DNA of 64,000 bases from Histoplasma ohiense (Eukaryota > Ascomycota > Eurotiomycetes > Onygenales > Ajellomycetaceae): positions 5,022,001-5,086,000 of the forward strand of contig JAEVHH010000003.1 in the NCBI GenBank assembly GCA_017607445.1, read 5' to 3'. The notes beneath the pieces are model-generated. The model was not told the DNA's origin, did not search any database, and saw nothing but the letters and a program-made list of their open reading frames with translations. Numbering within the stretch: the first letter of the stretch is position 1; each line of letters begins with the position of its first letter. The translations under genes were made by a program, and so were the position numbers. Positions 32,441 to 44,520 of the stretch are shown here, piece by piece.

Positions 32441-33586
32441 GAATCAGTAATTTATAAGAAGAACATGACCTGGGACTAGATTTATAATATAAACAGTGTA
32501 AAGTGACTAATTTAATAAACACTATATGGGACCAGGACTAAGAAATTTGATAATGGAACTGGCAAAATATTTAGTCCCAGTCCCATGCATGGTCACATGA
32601 TCAGTCTAACTCAAATTGAAGAGTCAATAGAGTATGATTCTTTGATTAGTAACTTTTTTTTTATAATACTCACTGAGATATTGATATTAATCTGTTACTA
32701 ATATTGATTAAGAATTTGCACTTGTTGATTGCTGCTGAAAATCTGAGCAAACAAAATTCTTGCAACACTGAATTTGATTACTATCTATATGATGATTCTG
32801 TTAATATCAAAGAAAAATCTATTTTAGATCTGTGAAGGATGATCAGCAGTCAGTACTCAACAGTGACAATGATGATATATGATATTCTGACAATTCCATT
32901 GACAGAAGTTGATATGAAGAGAAAGTTTAACTCAAATCAAAATATTTATCACTATTGCTGTGATCAATTGCAAGAAGAAACTGTAAAGAAATTGATGATG
33001 ATTAAATATAGAAAAGAAAAAGAAATTGTTGATAAAAATTCTATTGTGATAGAATTCTCTTTCAATGATATAGTGGAGGAAAAAATTGACTGTGATTGTA
33101 TATAGTATTAATGAGCTTGTGAGTGTTATCAATAATCATTATCAATTGTCATGTATTACATAATCATCAGAACAGAATCAAACTTGAGCTAAAATCATAA
33201 TCAGTTTCAGATCATGTTCTTATTTTTCATAGTCAGTCACTTTACATGAAATAATAAATTTTGTTGATCTCATAATAGTTATGTTAGATCTAAATCTGAT
33301 CCTTTTACACTTCATTTCTGAAAATTTTGGTCCCTTTACACTCTCATTCTGATTCTGATCCCACTGAAAATCACGCCAAGAAATGGACTGGGATCAAATC
33401 AAATCAAATCAAATGTGAAATTCATGGTCTCATTGATCAGTCTACATTTCACTCATGTTCTAATAATTCTAGTCACTTTACACTCCCATTCTGATTCTGG
33501 TCTCACTGAAAATCACACCAAGAAATGAACTAGGATCAAATCAAATCAAATCAAATATGAAATTCATGGTCCCATCAGTCAGTCTA

Positions 33587-34530
33587 GAGATTGTTATCAA
33601 TCATAAGAACTTAGAGTACTTCACAATCATTCATAAATTCACTGAGAGATATATATGTTGATCATTATTTCTTAGCTGTTTTTCATTCACAATTTGTTAT
33701 TAATCTGAAATAGAGAATATTTTTGTGAATGCTTTGTCTCACTGAAAACAAGATATATCATCTGATGACTTGAATGACAGATGAAAACACTGAGAGTATT
33801 GATTAATCAATTCTGTAATTATAGAAAGTTCTATATAATTAGATGAACTCTGTGTATATATCAATTAATTCTGAGCTCAAAAACTCTCACTCAAAGAACA
33901 ATGAAGACTAATGATAGAAGTAAATAAATTCTAACAATAAATCATCAAAGCTGTATAAAGTAAAACATCTCAATTCCCCACAGATGTATACTCAAGAATG
34001 AATATCTCAGCATATTTAATTAATAATAATAACTGTTTACACTTTCAAGATAAATGATGAGTCTCTGATTCAGAATCTCTACAAATACAGATCATATAAG
34101 AAATTCATGACTCACTGATAACTAAACACTCAGAATGTGAAATTATATACAATATTATCACTCAAAAATTCTACTGATCAGATATATTGAAAGATATACA
34201 TCAGTTCATACACAACTGTAATCACTGCAGTTCAGTAATAATATGATATAAATATTGAAAAAAGATACTGAAGTCTCTATCTGTTCTCAACTGAATTTGA
34301 TGTGATATAGCTATTGATTTTACAGTTTTCTTACTCAAAAATGAAGATTCTATAAACATTCTAATCATTGTTGATCAATTCAATAAGAATGTAATACTAC
34401 AGCTCTGTGATAAGATGAATACTGAAGTAGTTGCAGATGTCTTCATCAGAAGTCTATTCTATTATATACACAGTCTGTCTTCATTCATTGTATCAGATAG
34501 AGACAGTCAATTTGTTTGTTTGTTTGTTTG
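33587..34530 (+). pseudogene. Chromovirus pol fragment (RNase H to integrase)
   Basis: Plus strand, beginning directly after hAT A: INHKNLEYFT and SLFLS..FSFTICY match the RNase H end of element 1, and VVDQFNKN, FIRSLFYY and IVSDRDSQFV match the integrase core. It ends at a TTTG tetranucleotide run (34,509-34,530), beyond which similarity is lost. It belongs to the family of elements 1, 2 and 4 and is broken by TGA and TAA stops. Confidence 0.78.
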
Positions 34531-36331
34531 TATTGATTTAACATTCTGAAGAAAACACAGACAGTGTCTGTGTTTCAGAAGCCTTCTGAAGAGCATGAAG
34601 ACATGCTACACTGAAGAGATTTCTATATACACAGAGAGAGAGAAAACAGAATTCAGATGGCAATTCTTGAGAAGATTCAGCTCATTGAAAAGGATTTTTC
34701 TGAGCTGTGCATTCACTTCTGATCTGATATATGATCATTTATGATGAAGCTATAGTGTGGTTTTCAAGAGAACTGCCACTGCTGTGTCTGAAAGACTTTA
34801 TAGTGAATGAAGAGAAATAACTCTCTCAGTTGATTCAAGAACTGTCTGTGCTTCTAATAACAGAAGAAAGACAAATGAGACAGATAAAAGAAAAGAGAAA
34901 AAGTGAGTATTTTGAAAAGAAAAATAAAGAGAAGAGTGAAGAAAAGACTGTGTCATCTGTGATATCTTACAGTTATATAACTCAGTATAAGCTCAGAGAA
35001 AGAGAGAGAGAAGAGTATGACTGAGTCAACATACAGACTGTACTGATTACACCACAGCTAGTTGAAACAGATGAATCAATTATACTGATTGAATCATTTG
35101 CATCAGTTGAACTGATTGAACTGATTGAATCAATTGTATCAATTGTACTGTTTGTACTGTTTGTATCAATTGAACTGATTGAACTGATTGTACTGTTTGT
35201 GCTGATTGAATCAATTGAGTTGATTGTACTGATTGAATCAATTGTATCATTTGTATCAATTGTATTGATTGAATTCATTGTACTGATTGAATCAATTGTA
35301 CTGAATATTGTGCTATCTGTACCATCTGTATAGACTTGGAACTGCTGTAGAGGGCTGTCAGATGATGTGTGTTCATATGACTGTGTTATCTCATACAATG
35401 CTGTGTGTAGAACTGTATGTGGTCAAACAGTTCTACAAAGTCTGTAGAGATCAGAGATTCTAGATAGACAACAGCTATCATTCAGTTGTGTAACTGTGCT
35501 GCTGATCTCTTGAGTCAGTGAGAGAAGTGTCTCTGTAAGTATTGACAGAGTATCAAATATTCTGAGTTTTTATTGTATTTATAGACACAGATGAGTCTCA
35601 CATCTGCATGCTGAAAGCATCTATAATATCAGAAGAAGTCTTCATAAGAGAAGTGAAGTATGAGTCAGTGATGAAGAGCATACTGTGATATAGTGAGCTC
35701 TGAAGAGATCTTTATTTAATATTCCACAGTCAATCTGCTGAATCTTCAGCTCTGATATCAGTCAGAGAGTTTTTTATAGATTTTGTTTTATCACTTTCAC
35801 TCTGTCTCTTGACTGAGCTGCTTGATCACTGTGTGGACTTCACTGACTGTGAATATGATTTCAAGTTTATAGACTGAGACTACAGTAGATGAGACTATCT
35901 GCTTAGTCAGATAATCTACTTTCTCATTGCTCTCTATTTTCATATACTCAAAGACTCATTTCAGACTCATATTATGTTGTCTGAAAAGCTCATGACAGCA
36001 GCTGTAGACTCAGTTCAAGAAGACTGCTGCACTGCTCTGTATACTTCAGATAACTGAGATATTGTCAAAGCAGAGCTAGATTCAAGAGTTGATGCTGTTA
36101 TCTATGACACAGAGTAGAAGCTTCACTGTGCACTCTAATACACAGCAGATATTAACTGTTTCAGCATTGAAGATATGTGATATAGAGTTCAGTGCAGCTG
36201 AGAAGCTGATCAGCTGTTTGTTTCTCTGATAGACTATAAAGTTATAGCTCATCTATCTGCTGTTGTCAAGAATCTATTCTGATTCATTCAAGAAAATATA
36301 TAGATCTGTTGAAGATTGATTTCTTTATTAT
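34531..36331. other. Unclassified repeat-like sequence with a 10-bp tandem array
   Basis: CpG-poor sequence interrupted by element 1; it should continue at 56,099. I recognise no transposon domain. It contains the array at 35,080-35,310 and a basic Lys/Glu-rich plus frame at 34,830-35,021. Confidence 0.4.
35080..35310. repeat. Degenerate 10-bp tandem array
   Basis: About 23 units of the type ACTGATTGAA / TCAATTGTAC. The minus strand is open for 138 codons over it (34,982-35,398), giving a Ser/Thr/Ile/Asp repeat; another minus frame gives a Gln-rich repeat. Confidence 0.85.
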
Positions 36332-36336
36332 TTCTT

Positions 36337-36736
36337 TGTAACAGATGTACTTCGATTAATGATCTAGCACTATTCTAAATACAGATTACAAATTGATTAA
36401 AAAAAGAAAGAGAAAAGAGATCAGAAGAAAAGGTCATACAAAGAGGATTCTTATAGAGGGGAGATCAGAGTGAAAGAATATCAGAAGCCACCTCACAGTG
36501 GAGCACAGAGCAGAGTATGAAGTGAAAAAATGTTGAGAATTATGTGAAAGAATTGTTAGAACTACATGAGTGTGGAGTGCAAGGCAGAAGAGATTATACA
36601 GAAGAATTGTTAGAGACTACATGAGCACAGAGCACAATAACAGAGATGAGTAGATGTATGTGAGCATGGACATGAAACATGAGGCAGAAGGGGTTGGTTG
36701 CATAAGTTAACTACTAACAGATGCTAACCCATCACA
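36337..36736 (-). repeat. 3' LTR of element 1
   Basis: 400 bp, TGTAACAG to CATCACA. Its body holds several imperfect repeats of GAAGAATTGTTAGA-like units. Confidence 0.88.
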
Positions 36737-36759
36737 TTATCCCTCTCTACTGAGGTGAG

Positions 36760-38480
36760 TGATGACTCATAGGCATCGAGAGTGGCGGTATCCTTCAAAG
36801 CAGATGCAGGTTCCCAGGTCGAATGATCATATTCTACTCATTTGACAAGGTATTCACAGCAGCAGCAGTTGGTTCTATCATCAAGAATCACTTCAATCTT
36901 TCATTCAAGTTCATTATCTTCTTCTATGATAGCAGGTGGCTGTCAGTCAGAGATTCTCTGTGAAGGGAATGGATCCTCAGCCACAGATCGGAGCAGGTTT
37001 GTGTGAAAGACATCATGAATGTCTGATGAAGTGTTGAGTTGATAATCATGTGTGCCTAGCACCTCTGTCACAGTATACTTGATGTGACAGTAATTCAGCA
37101 TACATAAGAGACAGTCTGTCTTTATGTTCTTGAGATCTAATCAGATCTTGTTTTCTACATGATATTGAGTTGCAGAACTTCTTCTGATGTTTGCTTGATT
37201 CTCATAATCTTACTGAATGCTGACTATAAAAGCTTCTGTTCATTCACAGACTTTCTTAAGCTTGCTCACAATGTTATCTGCTGCTTGTATGAGACTGTGG
37301 ATGTATATGATTTTTTGAGGATTCTCAGAGAAGTCTAGAACTTCTAAATTGTATTCATGCAGAAGAAAGAATGGACTTATATCTGTTGTAACAGAGTCTC
37401 AGCTGTTGATTGCAATCTTGATGTGTGATAGCAGATGACTTCAGTTGTCTTGTATATAATTACAGAACTTACAGAGAATATTCTTTACTGTTTGTATCAT
37501 TCTCTCTGTGACTTCATTGATCTCTGAGTGATACACTGTTGACAATTTTTGTTCAATTCTTAGCAGCTGGCATACACAGGTTCAGAGTGCACTGATGAAT
37601 CAACTGCCTCTATCTGATACAATGAATGAAGACAGACTGTGCATACAATAGAATGAGCTCTGAACAAAGACATTCACAACTACTTCAGTATTCATTCTGT
37701 CACAGAATTGCAGTATTACACTCTTGCTGAGATGATCAACAATGACTAGAATGTTTGTAGAACCTTCACTCTCAGATAGAGAAACTGCAAAGTTAATTGC
37801 TATATCACATCAGATTCATTCAGAGATAGACAGAGGTTTCAACATCTCTTTTTGTTATTCACACTATGCTGTTACTGAGCCACAGTGATTGTAATTGTGT
37901 ACAAACTGATGTATGTTCTTTGATATGTTCAGTCAGTAGAAGTCTTGAGCTACAATGCTGTACATAATCTTATGATCTGAATGCTCAGTCATTGATGAGT
38001 CATGAATCTTCTGCATGATTTGTGTTTGTAGAGATTCTGAATCAGAGACCCATTGTCTGTCTTGAAAGTGTAGACATTCATCATCATCAATCAAGTATGT
38101 CAAAATGTCTGTTTTTGAGTATACATCTGCAGAGAATTGAGATGCTCTGCTTTGTACAGCTTTAGCAGCTTGTTGTCAGAATTTGTCTGTCTCTGTTGCT
38201 TGTCTTCATTACTCTTCAAGCAAAAGATATTGAGTACAGAATTGATTAATGTGTATACAGAGTTCATCTGACTGCATGGAACTTTCTATGATTATGAAGT
38301 TGATTAATCAATGCTCTTGATGTTTCCATCTGTCATTCAGATCATTGAACAGCATATCTTGTTCTCAGCAGAATAGAGCATTCATGAGAGTATTCTCTGC
38401 TTCTGATCAGTAGCAAATCATGAATGAGAATCAGCTAAGAAACAATGATCAGCATATATGCCTTTCAGTGAGCTTACAAA
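36760..38480 (-). pseudogene. Chromovirus integrase and chromodomain remnant (element 1)
   Basis: Minus strand. Integrase core segments include IVDHLSKSVILQF (near 37,745) and VSDRGS (near 37,610), followed by YHSEINEVTERMIQTV (near 37,540). The C-terminal chromodomain (about 36,930-36,800) reads IEVILDDRTN, then EYLVK and STWEPASAL. In-frame TGA stops occur at several Arg/Trp positions. Confidence 0.85.
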
Positions 38481-39900
38481 TGATTGTGAAATATTTCAGA
38501 TTCTTATGATCAGTAACAATCTTGAATCTCTCAACACTCATGAGTTCAGACTTTCATTTTTTGAGACATTGTATGATCACTAGAAGCTTCTTGTTGTAGA
38601 TCTCATAGTTGTATTCAGCAGATAACATCTTCTTCAAGATGAAGACACAAGATTATAGAACATCTTCATTATTATATTGCATTAGTGCTTCATCTACTAC
38701 ATAATTCAAGACATCTGTTTCAAGAATCATATGCTTATCTGAATTGAATGATTGCAGCATTGAAATGCTTGTGAACATACACTTCAGCTTTTTGAATGCT
38801 GTGTCTGCTTCATCAGTTCATTGAAATACAGTGTCTTTCTGAGTCAGATCTGTCAGTGATTGTACAATATTGAAGAAGTCTTTGATGAATCTTCAGTAGA
38901 AGTTGATGAATTCTAGAAAGCTTCTAGTCTCTTTTACTGAGACTGATGTCTTTCAGTTGAGGATTGCTTTCATCTTCTTAGAATCCATGTGTATGTCCTT
39001 TTCAGCTTTGATGATGAATTCTAGATAGATTGTAGACTTGATCTTGAAGTTGCATTTGTCAATATTCACTTACAGTTCAGCTTTTTGTAGGCAGTCAAGC
39101 ACTTGTTGTACATGCTTACAGTGCTCAGTGAGTGATCCATCAGTGAAGATCAAGATATCATTCATATATACTGAGACAATCTCATCAAGCAGATCTTGTA
39201 GAGCTCAGTTAATATATTTCTGAAACATACTCAGAGCATTCACTAATTCAAAGAGGATCACTGTTCATTTGTATAATCTGTAATATATATGAAAGACAGT
39301 TAGCCATTTGTCATCTTCATTAATTCTTATCTTGTAGAAGGCTGCAGAGATGTCAAGTTTTGTAAATCATTTTGCTTTTTCTATCTGTTTGAGTATTTCA
39401 TTGATGAGTGGAAGAGGATATTGATCCTTCTGTGTAATTTTATTGAGCTTTCAATAGTCAATGCAGAATCATAAGCCTTCTTCTGATTTCTTTGCAAACA
39501 GTACAGATGCTGCAGTGAGTGAGTTGCTAATACAAATGAAGTCTTTATCTAGTAATCTGTTGAGTGTTTTTTATAGAATGAGGAGTTCATTGTGTGACAT
39601 GCTGTAGAGAGAACCTCAGAGTGGTTGTGGATTCTTACTGTCTTTCTTAATGAGTTTGATTGTATGATCTATATCACATTCTTGATGAGAGAGAAGCTTT
39701 TCAGCTTTCTTTTTGTTGAACATGTCTGTGAAGTTCTTGTATGATTTGGGTAGTTCTTTGTATGATTTCTTGAGATTCTTAGATTCTAGCTTTTTTAATG
39801 CTTTCTTGATATTCATCATGCTAGCAGTGAACACTTGAACATTCTTCTTCTTGCATGCTTGATGAATTAGTAGCTTGAATGCTTCTGCTGATACCTGGGT
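38481..39900 (-). pseudogene. Gypsy reverse transcriptase and RNase H remnant (element 1)
   Basis: Minus strand. The catalytic box is YMND at 39,157-39,168, followed by ILIFTD. The N-terminal RT lead-in (MFNKKKAEKLLSHQ) is at about 39,720 and the RNase H segment VTDHKNLKYFT near 38,510. It is broken by stops. Confidence 0.85.
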
Positions 39901-39989
39901 GAAGTCAGTGATTCTGTTGATATTCTTTTCATAAATGTGGTTGCCTTCTGAGAAGATTAGACAATGATTGTGTGTGTCTATCAGAGTTT

Positions 39990-40300
39990 CAAATTCTGTA
40001 AGTCATGATAGACTGAGCATTAAGTTGTACTCAAGATCTTGCACTTCATATGCATAAACATTTTTTTTTTCATGTCCTTCTACATTGATGTTGAACTTTA
40101 TCATATTGTAGGAGATGGATTCTCTGGGGCCATTGAATCCACTGAGCTTACACAGTTTGAGAAAGGGGATACACTGAAGCTTATGCTTTTCAATCAACTG
40201 AGTGTTTATAAGAGTGTAGTGAAGGAAACCACTGTCTATCATTGCTCATATGTTGACTAGACTATTTACAATGATGGAGACTATGATTGCATCCACTTGT
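39990..40300 (-). pseudogene. Retroviral-type aspartic protease remnant (element 1)
   Basis: Minus strand, with IDSGFLHYTLINTQL at the active site (D-S-G) and LEYNLMLSLS at the C-terminus. The open piece is 79 codons. Confidence 0.8.
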
Positions 40301-41284
40301 ATTTTCTGTTCAAATCATCAGCTTGCTTCTTGCTTTTTAAGCTTTTGTCTGCATTTTAGAGTGAGAGCTCTTCATTTCTCTGTTCTTGTTCATTTATAGA
40401 TGTAGTTGTGTTCACACACAGTGTAGAAGCTGAGATCACTGCATTGATGCACTGACTTGCAAAATATCTTGATCTATTGCAATGAATGCAAACTTCTTGA
40501 GTGATTCAATCAGTAACTTCTCATTCAAAGAGATCAGATATTCTTGACTGTTCTGTATTCACATGAGAGATTCAATCCATGGCATTCACAGAGGTGGTTG
40601 ATGTAGTTGAAGCAGTGATAGATGTAAAGTTCTGTCTGTGATTGTTACAGCTTTCTTGTACAGCATTGAAACATGCAAGATTGTTGTTGAGTTGATGCAA
40701 GTGAATGCAGTAGTTGTGATAATGTGAGAGTATAAGATGTGAGATGCAGAGCTTAAGCAGTTCAAAACTGATGTGCTGACTCAGAAGATTAATTTTCACA
40801 GTATTATCTCAGTTCTGTTCTTCTGCTTTGCAGATCTTGCTATTGAAATCAGACAGATAGTTCACTAGAGAAGTATTCTGCTGATGATTTCTGTTTAGCC
40901 ACTGCATCACACACACTTGCAGTGTAGAGTTCAAGAATAGAACATTCAGTTGATGAAAGACTTCTTCAGAGGTACACATTTCATGCATACATGACTCAAT
41001 TCAGAATTGAAATTTCACTAGAGTGTCTTCTTCTAGTCAACTATGAATATAGCAGACTTGTGAGAGCAGAGAGTCTATCACAGACCCATTTTCTTTGAGC
41101 TTGGCTTTTGTCTTTCATTTTCAGACTAGATAGATTGAGAGCTCTTCTGCAAACTTGTTGAGAAGAGGGAGATGTTCTTTTTTTTTGTACACAGAGAGTG
41201 TTGACATCTGTGTGATTTCTGATGTATTTGTGCTCAGATGATTCAGTTGTTGTTGAAGCTTCATCATCTGCAAGAATTGCTGCT
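40301..41284 (-). pseudogene. gag remnant of element 1, 3' part
   Basis: Minus strand. A CCHC knuckle near 40,460-40,500 reads CIHCNRSRYFASQC, with His replaced by Tyr. It is cut at 41,284 by element 3; the 5' part is at 55,345-55,640. Confidence 0.75.
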
Positions 41285-41430
41285 TGTAGTTCAAAGATTG
41301 CTTGAGCTGTTCAAAGCTTCTAAGCTTTGCAGCTCTTCTTATACAAATTAACTAGTGCAGTAGCATACACCATCCTTGATAATAGAGGGTGGCATACACC
41401 ACAGAAGAATAATAAACTGAAATTACCACA
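41285..41430 (-). repeat. 3' LTR of element 3
   Basis: 146 bp. Relative to its partner at 55,199, the CpG sites have become CA or TG (GTGGCATACACCAC here). Confidence 0.9.
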
Positions 41431-42179
41431 TTCTTCTCTATCAAATCTGTCTATGCTCTTGTGACAGAAATAGTGTTATGCTGTGCACATCCACTTTTGC
41501 AATGCACTATTCCACAATAGATAAGATGCTCACTTCATGTGCACAAGAGTTTCTATCACAACAACATCAGCTCATCACTAACAACATCACATTTACAACT
41601 ATCCCCTCTCATTCATTCTCTTGTACCCCTTTTATTCAACCTTCTCTGCCTTGCTTCAATCATTCTACACATCTATCCCCTTCTATCAAATGTCTAGCCC
41701 TTCTCTATTCTGTGATATGGCCCCTGGTCACCATGTCTTCCATCATTCTGATCATGTCATGCAATCTATTGATAAGTTCTTGTTGATCAAACCTTGTTGA
41801 AAGCTAATCTGACTGTGAATCAACAGCTTTCACAGTTGCTAACTGTTGTTAGCTTCTATCTCTCATTATCAGAGCACATGTCTTGTTCATGATTGTCTTA
41901 TCTTCTCTTTCAATGCCTCTTCTGCATGTGATCTCACTTCTGTTGAGGAGATCACCTCCATCAATGTTGTGGGGGCAGAGTGTGACAATGACAACACCAG
42001 TGAAGCAGTTGATGAGAGCATAGACAGTGATGGTAGCATTCATAAAGATTCTGAGATGATGAATGTCTCTGTGTTGTTCTCTGCCACTGTCTTCTCTACT
42101 TCCACTGATTCTCTCTCTCTTGCTTCTGTCAATTCTTCTTTTTTCTCCCACACTGATTCCTTTCTCTCATCTGATCTTC
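41431..42179 (-). pseudogene. 3' coding-like tail of element 3, distal part
   Basis: Minus strand. Near 42,170-42,060 the frame gives Glu/Lys-rich sequence (EKKELTEARERES, VAEKNTETFIISE). It is continuous with 48,263 onward once element 2 is removed. No family is recognised. Confidence 0.45.
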
Positions 42180-42184
42180 AAGAG

Positions 42185-42718
42185 TGTAACGGGCGTACTT
42201 TGATTAACGATTTGATACTATCCTAATTACAGATTATGAATTGATTGAGGAAAGAAAGAGAAAAGAAATCAGAAGAAAAGGTTGTACAAAGAGGGTTTTT
42301 ATAGAGGAAAGTTCAGAGCAGAAGAATATCAGAAGCCACTCCACAGTGAAGCACAGAGCAGAAGAACATTAAGAAGTATGTGTAAGAATTATTAGAAGCT
42401 ACACAAGCATAGAACATGAGGTGAGAGAATCATTGAGAGCTATATGAAAGAATCATTAGAGACTACATGAGTGCGGAACACAGAGCAGAAGAATGTAAGA
42501 AGCTATGCAGAAGAATCATTAGAGACTATACAAGCACAAAGCATAAAGTGAAAGAATGTTAAAAGCTACACAGAAGAATCATTAGAAACTACACAAGTGT
42601 GAAACATGAAGTGAAAGAACATTGAGAATTACACAAGATCACAATGATCAGAAACAAGCAGATGCAGAAGAAGAGTTGATTGTATAAATTAATTACTAAC
42701 AGATACTAATCTGTCACA
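42185..42718 (-). repeat. 3' LTR of element 2
   Basis: 534 bp. It keeps CpG at its start (TGTAACGGGCG, TTAACGATT) where the partner LTR has CA. Confidence 0.9.
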
Positions 42719-42739
42719 TTATCCCTCTCTACTGAGATG

Positions 42740-44520
42740 AGTGAGAACTTGTAGATGTTGAGAGCAGTGATGTCCTTCAAGACAGACACAGATTCCCAGA
42801 TCAGACAATCATATTCTACTCATTTGATGAGGTATTCACAGCAGTGGTGATTGATTCTATTGTCAAGAATTGCTTCAATTTCTCATTTGAGTTTGTTATC
42901 TTCTTCTACAATGACAGATGACTGTCAATTGAAGGTTCTCTGTGAGAGGAATGAATCCTCAGCCATGAGTTGGAGCAGGTTTGTATGAAAGATGTTATGA
43001 ATGTCAGACAGAGTGTTGAGTCAATAATCATATGTGTCTAGCACTTTCTTCACTGTATACTTGATGTGATAGTAATCTAGTGTACACAAGAAGCAGTCTG
43101 TTCTTATGTTCTTGAGATTTAGTCAGACTTTGTCTTCTATATGATATCAGATTACAGAACTTCTTCTGATGTTCATTTGATTCTCATAATCTTACTGAGT
43201 GCTGATTATTGAAGCTTCTGCTTATTCATGAGCTTTCTTCAGCTTGCTCACAATGTTCTCTGCTGTCTGTATGAGGCTGCAGATGTATGCAGTTTCTCAG
43301 AGAGTCTTGAGAAAGTTCAGAATCTCTAAGTTGTATTTATGTAGAAGAAAGAATGAGCTTACATCTGTTATAGCAGAATCTCAACTATTAATCACAATCT
43401 CAGTGTGTGACAGCAGATTGCTTCAGTTGTCTTGTATATAATTGCAGAACTTACAGAGAATGTTCTTTATCATTTATATTATTCTCTCAGTAGCTTCATC
43501 AGTCTCTGAGTGGTACACTGTTGATAACTTTCATTCAATTCTTAATAATTGACATACACAGACTCAGAGTGTGCTGATGAATTGACTGTCTCTATCTGAC
43601 ACAATGAATGAAGACAGATCATATATACAATAGAACAGACTTCTGATGAAGACATCTGCAACTACTTCAGCATCCATCTTGTCACAGAGCTGTAGTATTA
43701 CACTCTTGCTGAGTCAGTCAACAATGACTAGAATGTTTATAGAATCTTCACTTTTGAGTAAGAAAACTGCAAAATCAATAGCTATATCACATCAAGTTCA
43801 GTCAGAGACAGATAGAAGCTTCAGCATCTCTTTTCAGCATTCACATCATATCATCACTGAGCCACAGCAATCACAGTTGTGTACAAACTGGCATATATCT
43901 TTCAATATATCTGGTCAGTAGAATTCTCAGATGATAATGTTGTACATAATTTTGCATTCTGAGTGCTCAGTTATCAGCAAGTCATGAATTTCTTGTATGA
44001 TTCATGTTTATAGAGATTCTGAATCAGAGATTCATCATCTATCTCAAAAGCATAAGCAGTTGTCATCATTGATTGAACATGCTGAGATATTCATTCTTGA
44101 ATATACATCTGTGGGGAATTGAGATGTTCTGTTTTATATGATTTCAGCAGCTTGTTGTCAGAATTCATCTGCTTCTGCTGCTAGCTTTTATTGTTCTTTG
44201 AGCAAGGGTTTTTGAGCTCAGAACTGGTTGACATGTACACAGAGTTTGTCTGATTGTGTAGAACTTTCTATAATTGCAGAGTTGATTAATTGATGCTCTC
44301 AGTGTTTCCATCTGTTGTTCAAGTCATCAAATGATATATCTTGTTCTCAGCAGGACAGAGCATCTGCAAGAGTGTTCTCTACTTCAGATCAATAACAAAT
44401 TGTGAATGAAAAACAGCTAAGAAACAATGATCAACACATATGTCTTTCAGTGAGCTTACAAGTGATTGTGAAGTACTCTAAGTTCTTATGATTGATAACA
44501 ATCTCAAACTTTTCAACACT
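42740..44520 (-). pseudogene. Chromovirus integrase and chromodomain remnant (element 2)
   Basis: Minus strand, parallel to 36,760-38,480. The chromodomain end lies at about 42,800-42,920 and the integrase core at about 43,500-43,760. The frames are broken by TGA and TAA. Confidence 0.82.

Larger units (their letters stand above)
31239..32608 (-). mobile_element. Non-autonomous hAT element C (1,370 bp), inserted in element B
   Basis: The ends are TAGACTGGCC and GATCAGTCTA, and a perfect 8-bp TSD ACTCAAAT (31,231-31,238 and 32,609-32,616) interrupts the transposase of B. B' has the uninterrupted sequence at 61,709-61,730, which proves the insertion. It is oriented opposite to A, carries a longer minisatellite, and keeps the hairpin and the 100-nt motif. 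Confidence 0.95.
29260..33103 (+). pseudogene. hAT transposase, degenerate, interrupted by element C
   Basis: Plus strand. Near 29,610-29,680 a CNHCNFIQKHS...HLKS stretch resembles a BED-type zinc finger. Near 30,070-30,300 the frame gives SLTVNA, NAVCYFIDENWNYKEKLIDF and AITTDNAANN, the hAT catalytic core. AVLDPSH follows near 31,100. After element C (TSD ACTCAAAT) the hAT dimerisation domain resumes with SILDL, NDILTIPLTEV-like sequence and LQEETVKKLMM (about 32,790-33,103). Many stops are TGA at Arg positions. Confidence 0.85.
26225..33444 (+). mobile_element. hAT DNA transposon B (5.84 kb net), degenerate, with nested copy C
   Basis: The tips are TAGACTGGC and CAGTCTA. It is flanked by a perfect 8-bp TSD CATTTCAC (26,217-26,224 and 33,445-33,452) inside element A. 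It encodes a broken hAT transposase (29,260-33,103) and, upstream, a Lys/Glu-rich coding-like region. Without C and its TSD it is 5,842 bp, within a few bases of B' (5,839 bp). A-rich runs lie near 26,610-26,720. Confidence 0.9.
25281..33586 (+). mobile_element. Non-autonomous hAT element A, split by element B
   Basis: The tips are TAGACTGACTG at the left and CAGTCAGTCTA at the right. The left part is 25,281-26,224; the right part resumes at 33,453 after element B and its duplicated CATTTCAC. The net length is about 1.08 kb and no transposase is encoded. It carries a minisatellite, the hairpin at 25,449-25,494 and AGTCACTTTACA 100 nt from the left tip. The outer 8-bp flanks (GAAATATC and GAGATTGT) do not match, unlike those of B and C. 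Confidence 0.85.

Noticed and set aside
41846..42226. Plus-strand frame antisense to element 3, reading through the restored element 2 junction
   Set aside because: It lacks an early ATG and is antisense to better coding-like sequence; removing element 2 extends it only about 25 codons to a stop near 48,338.
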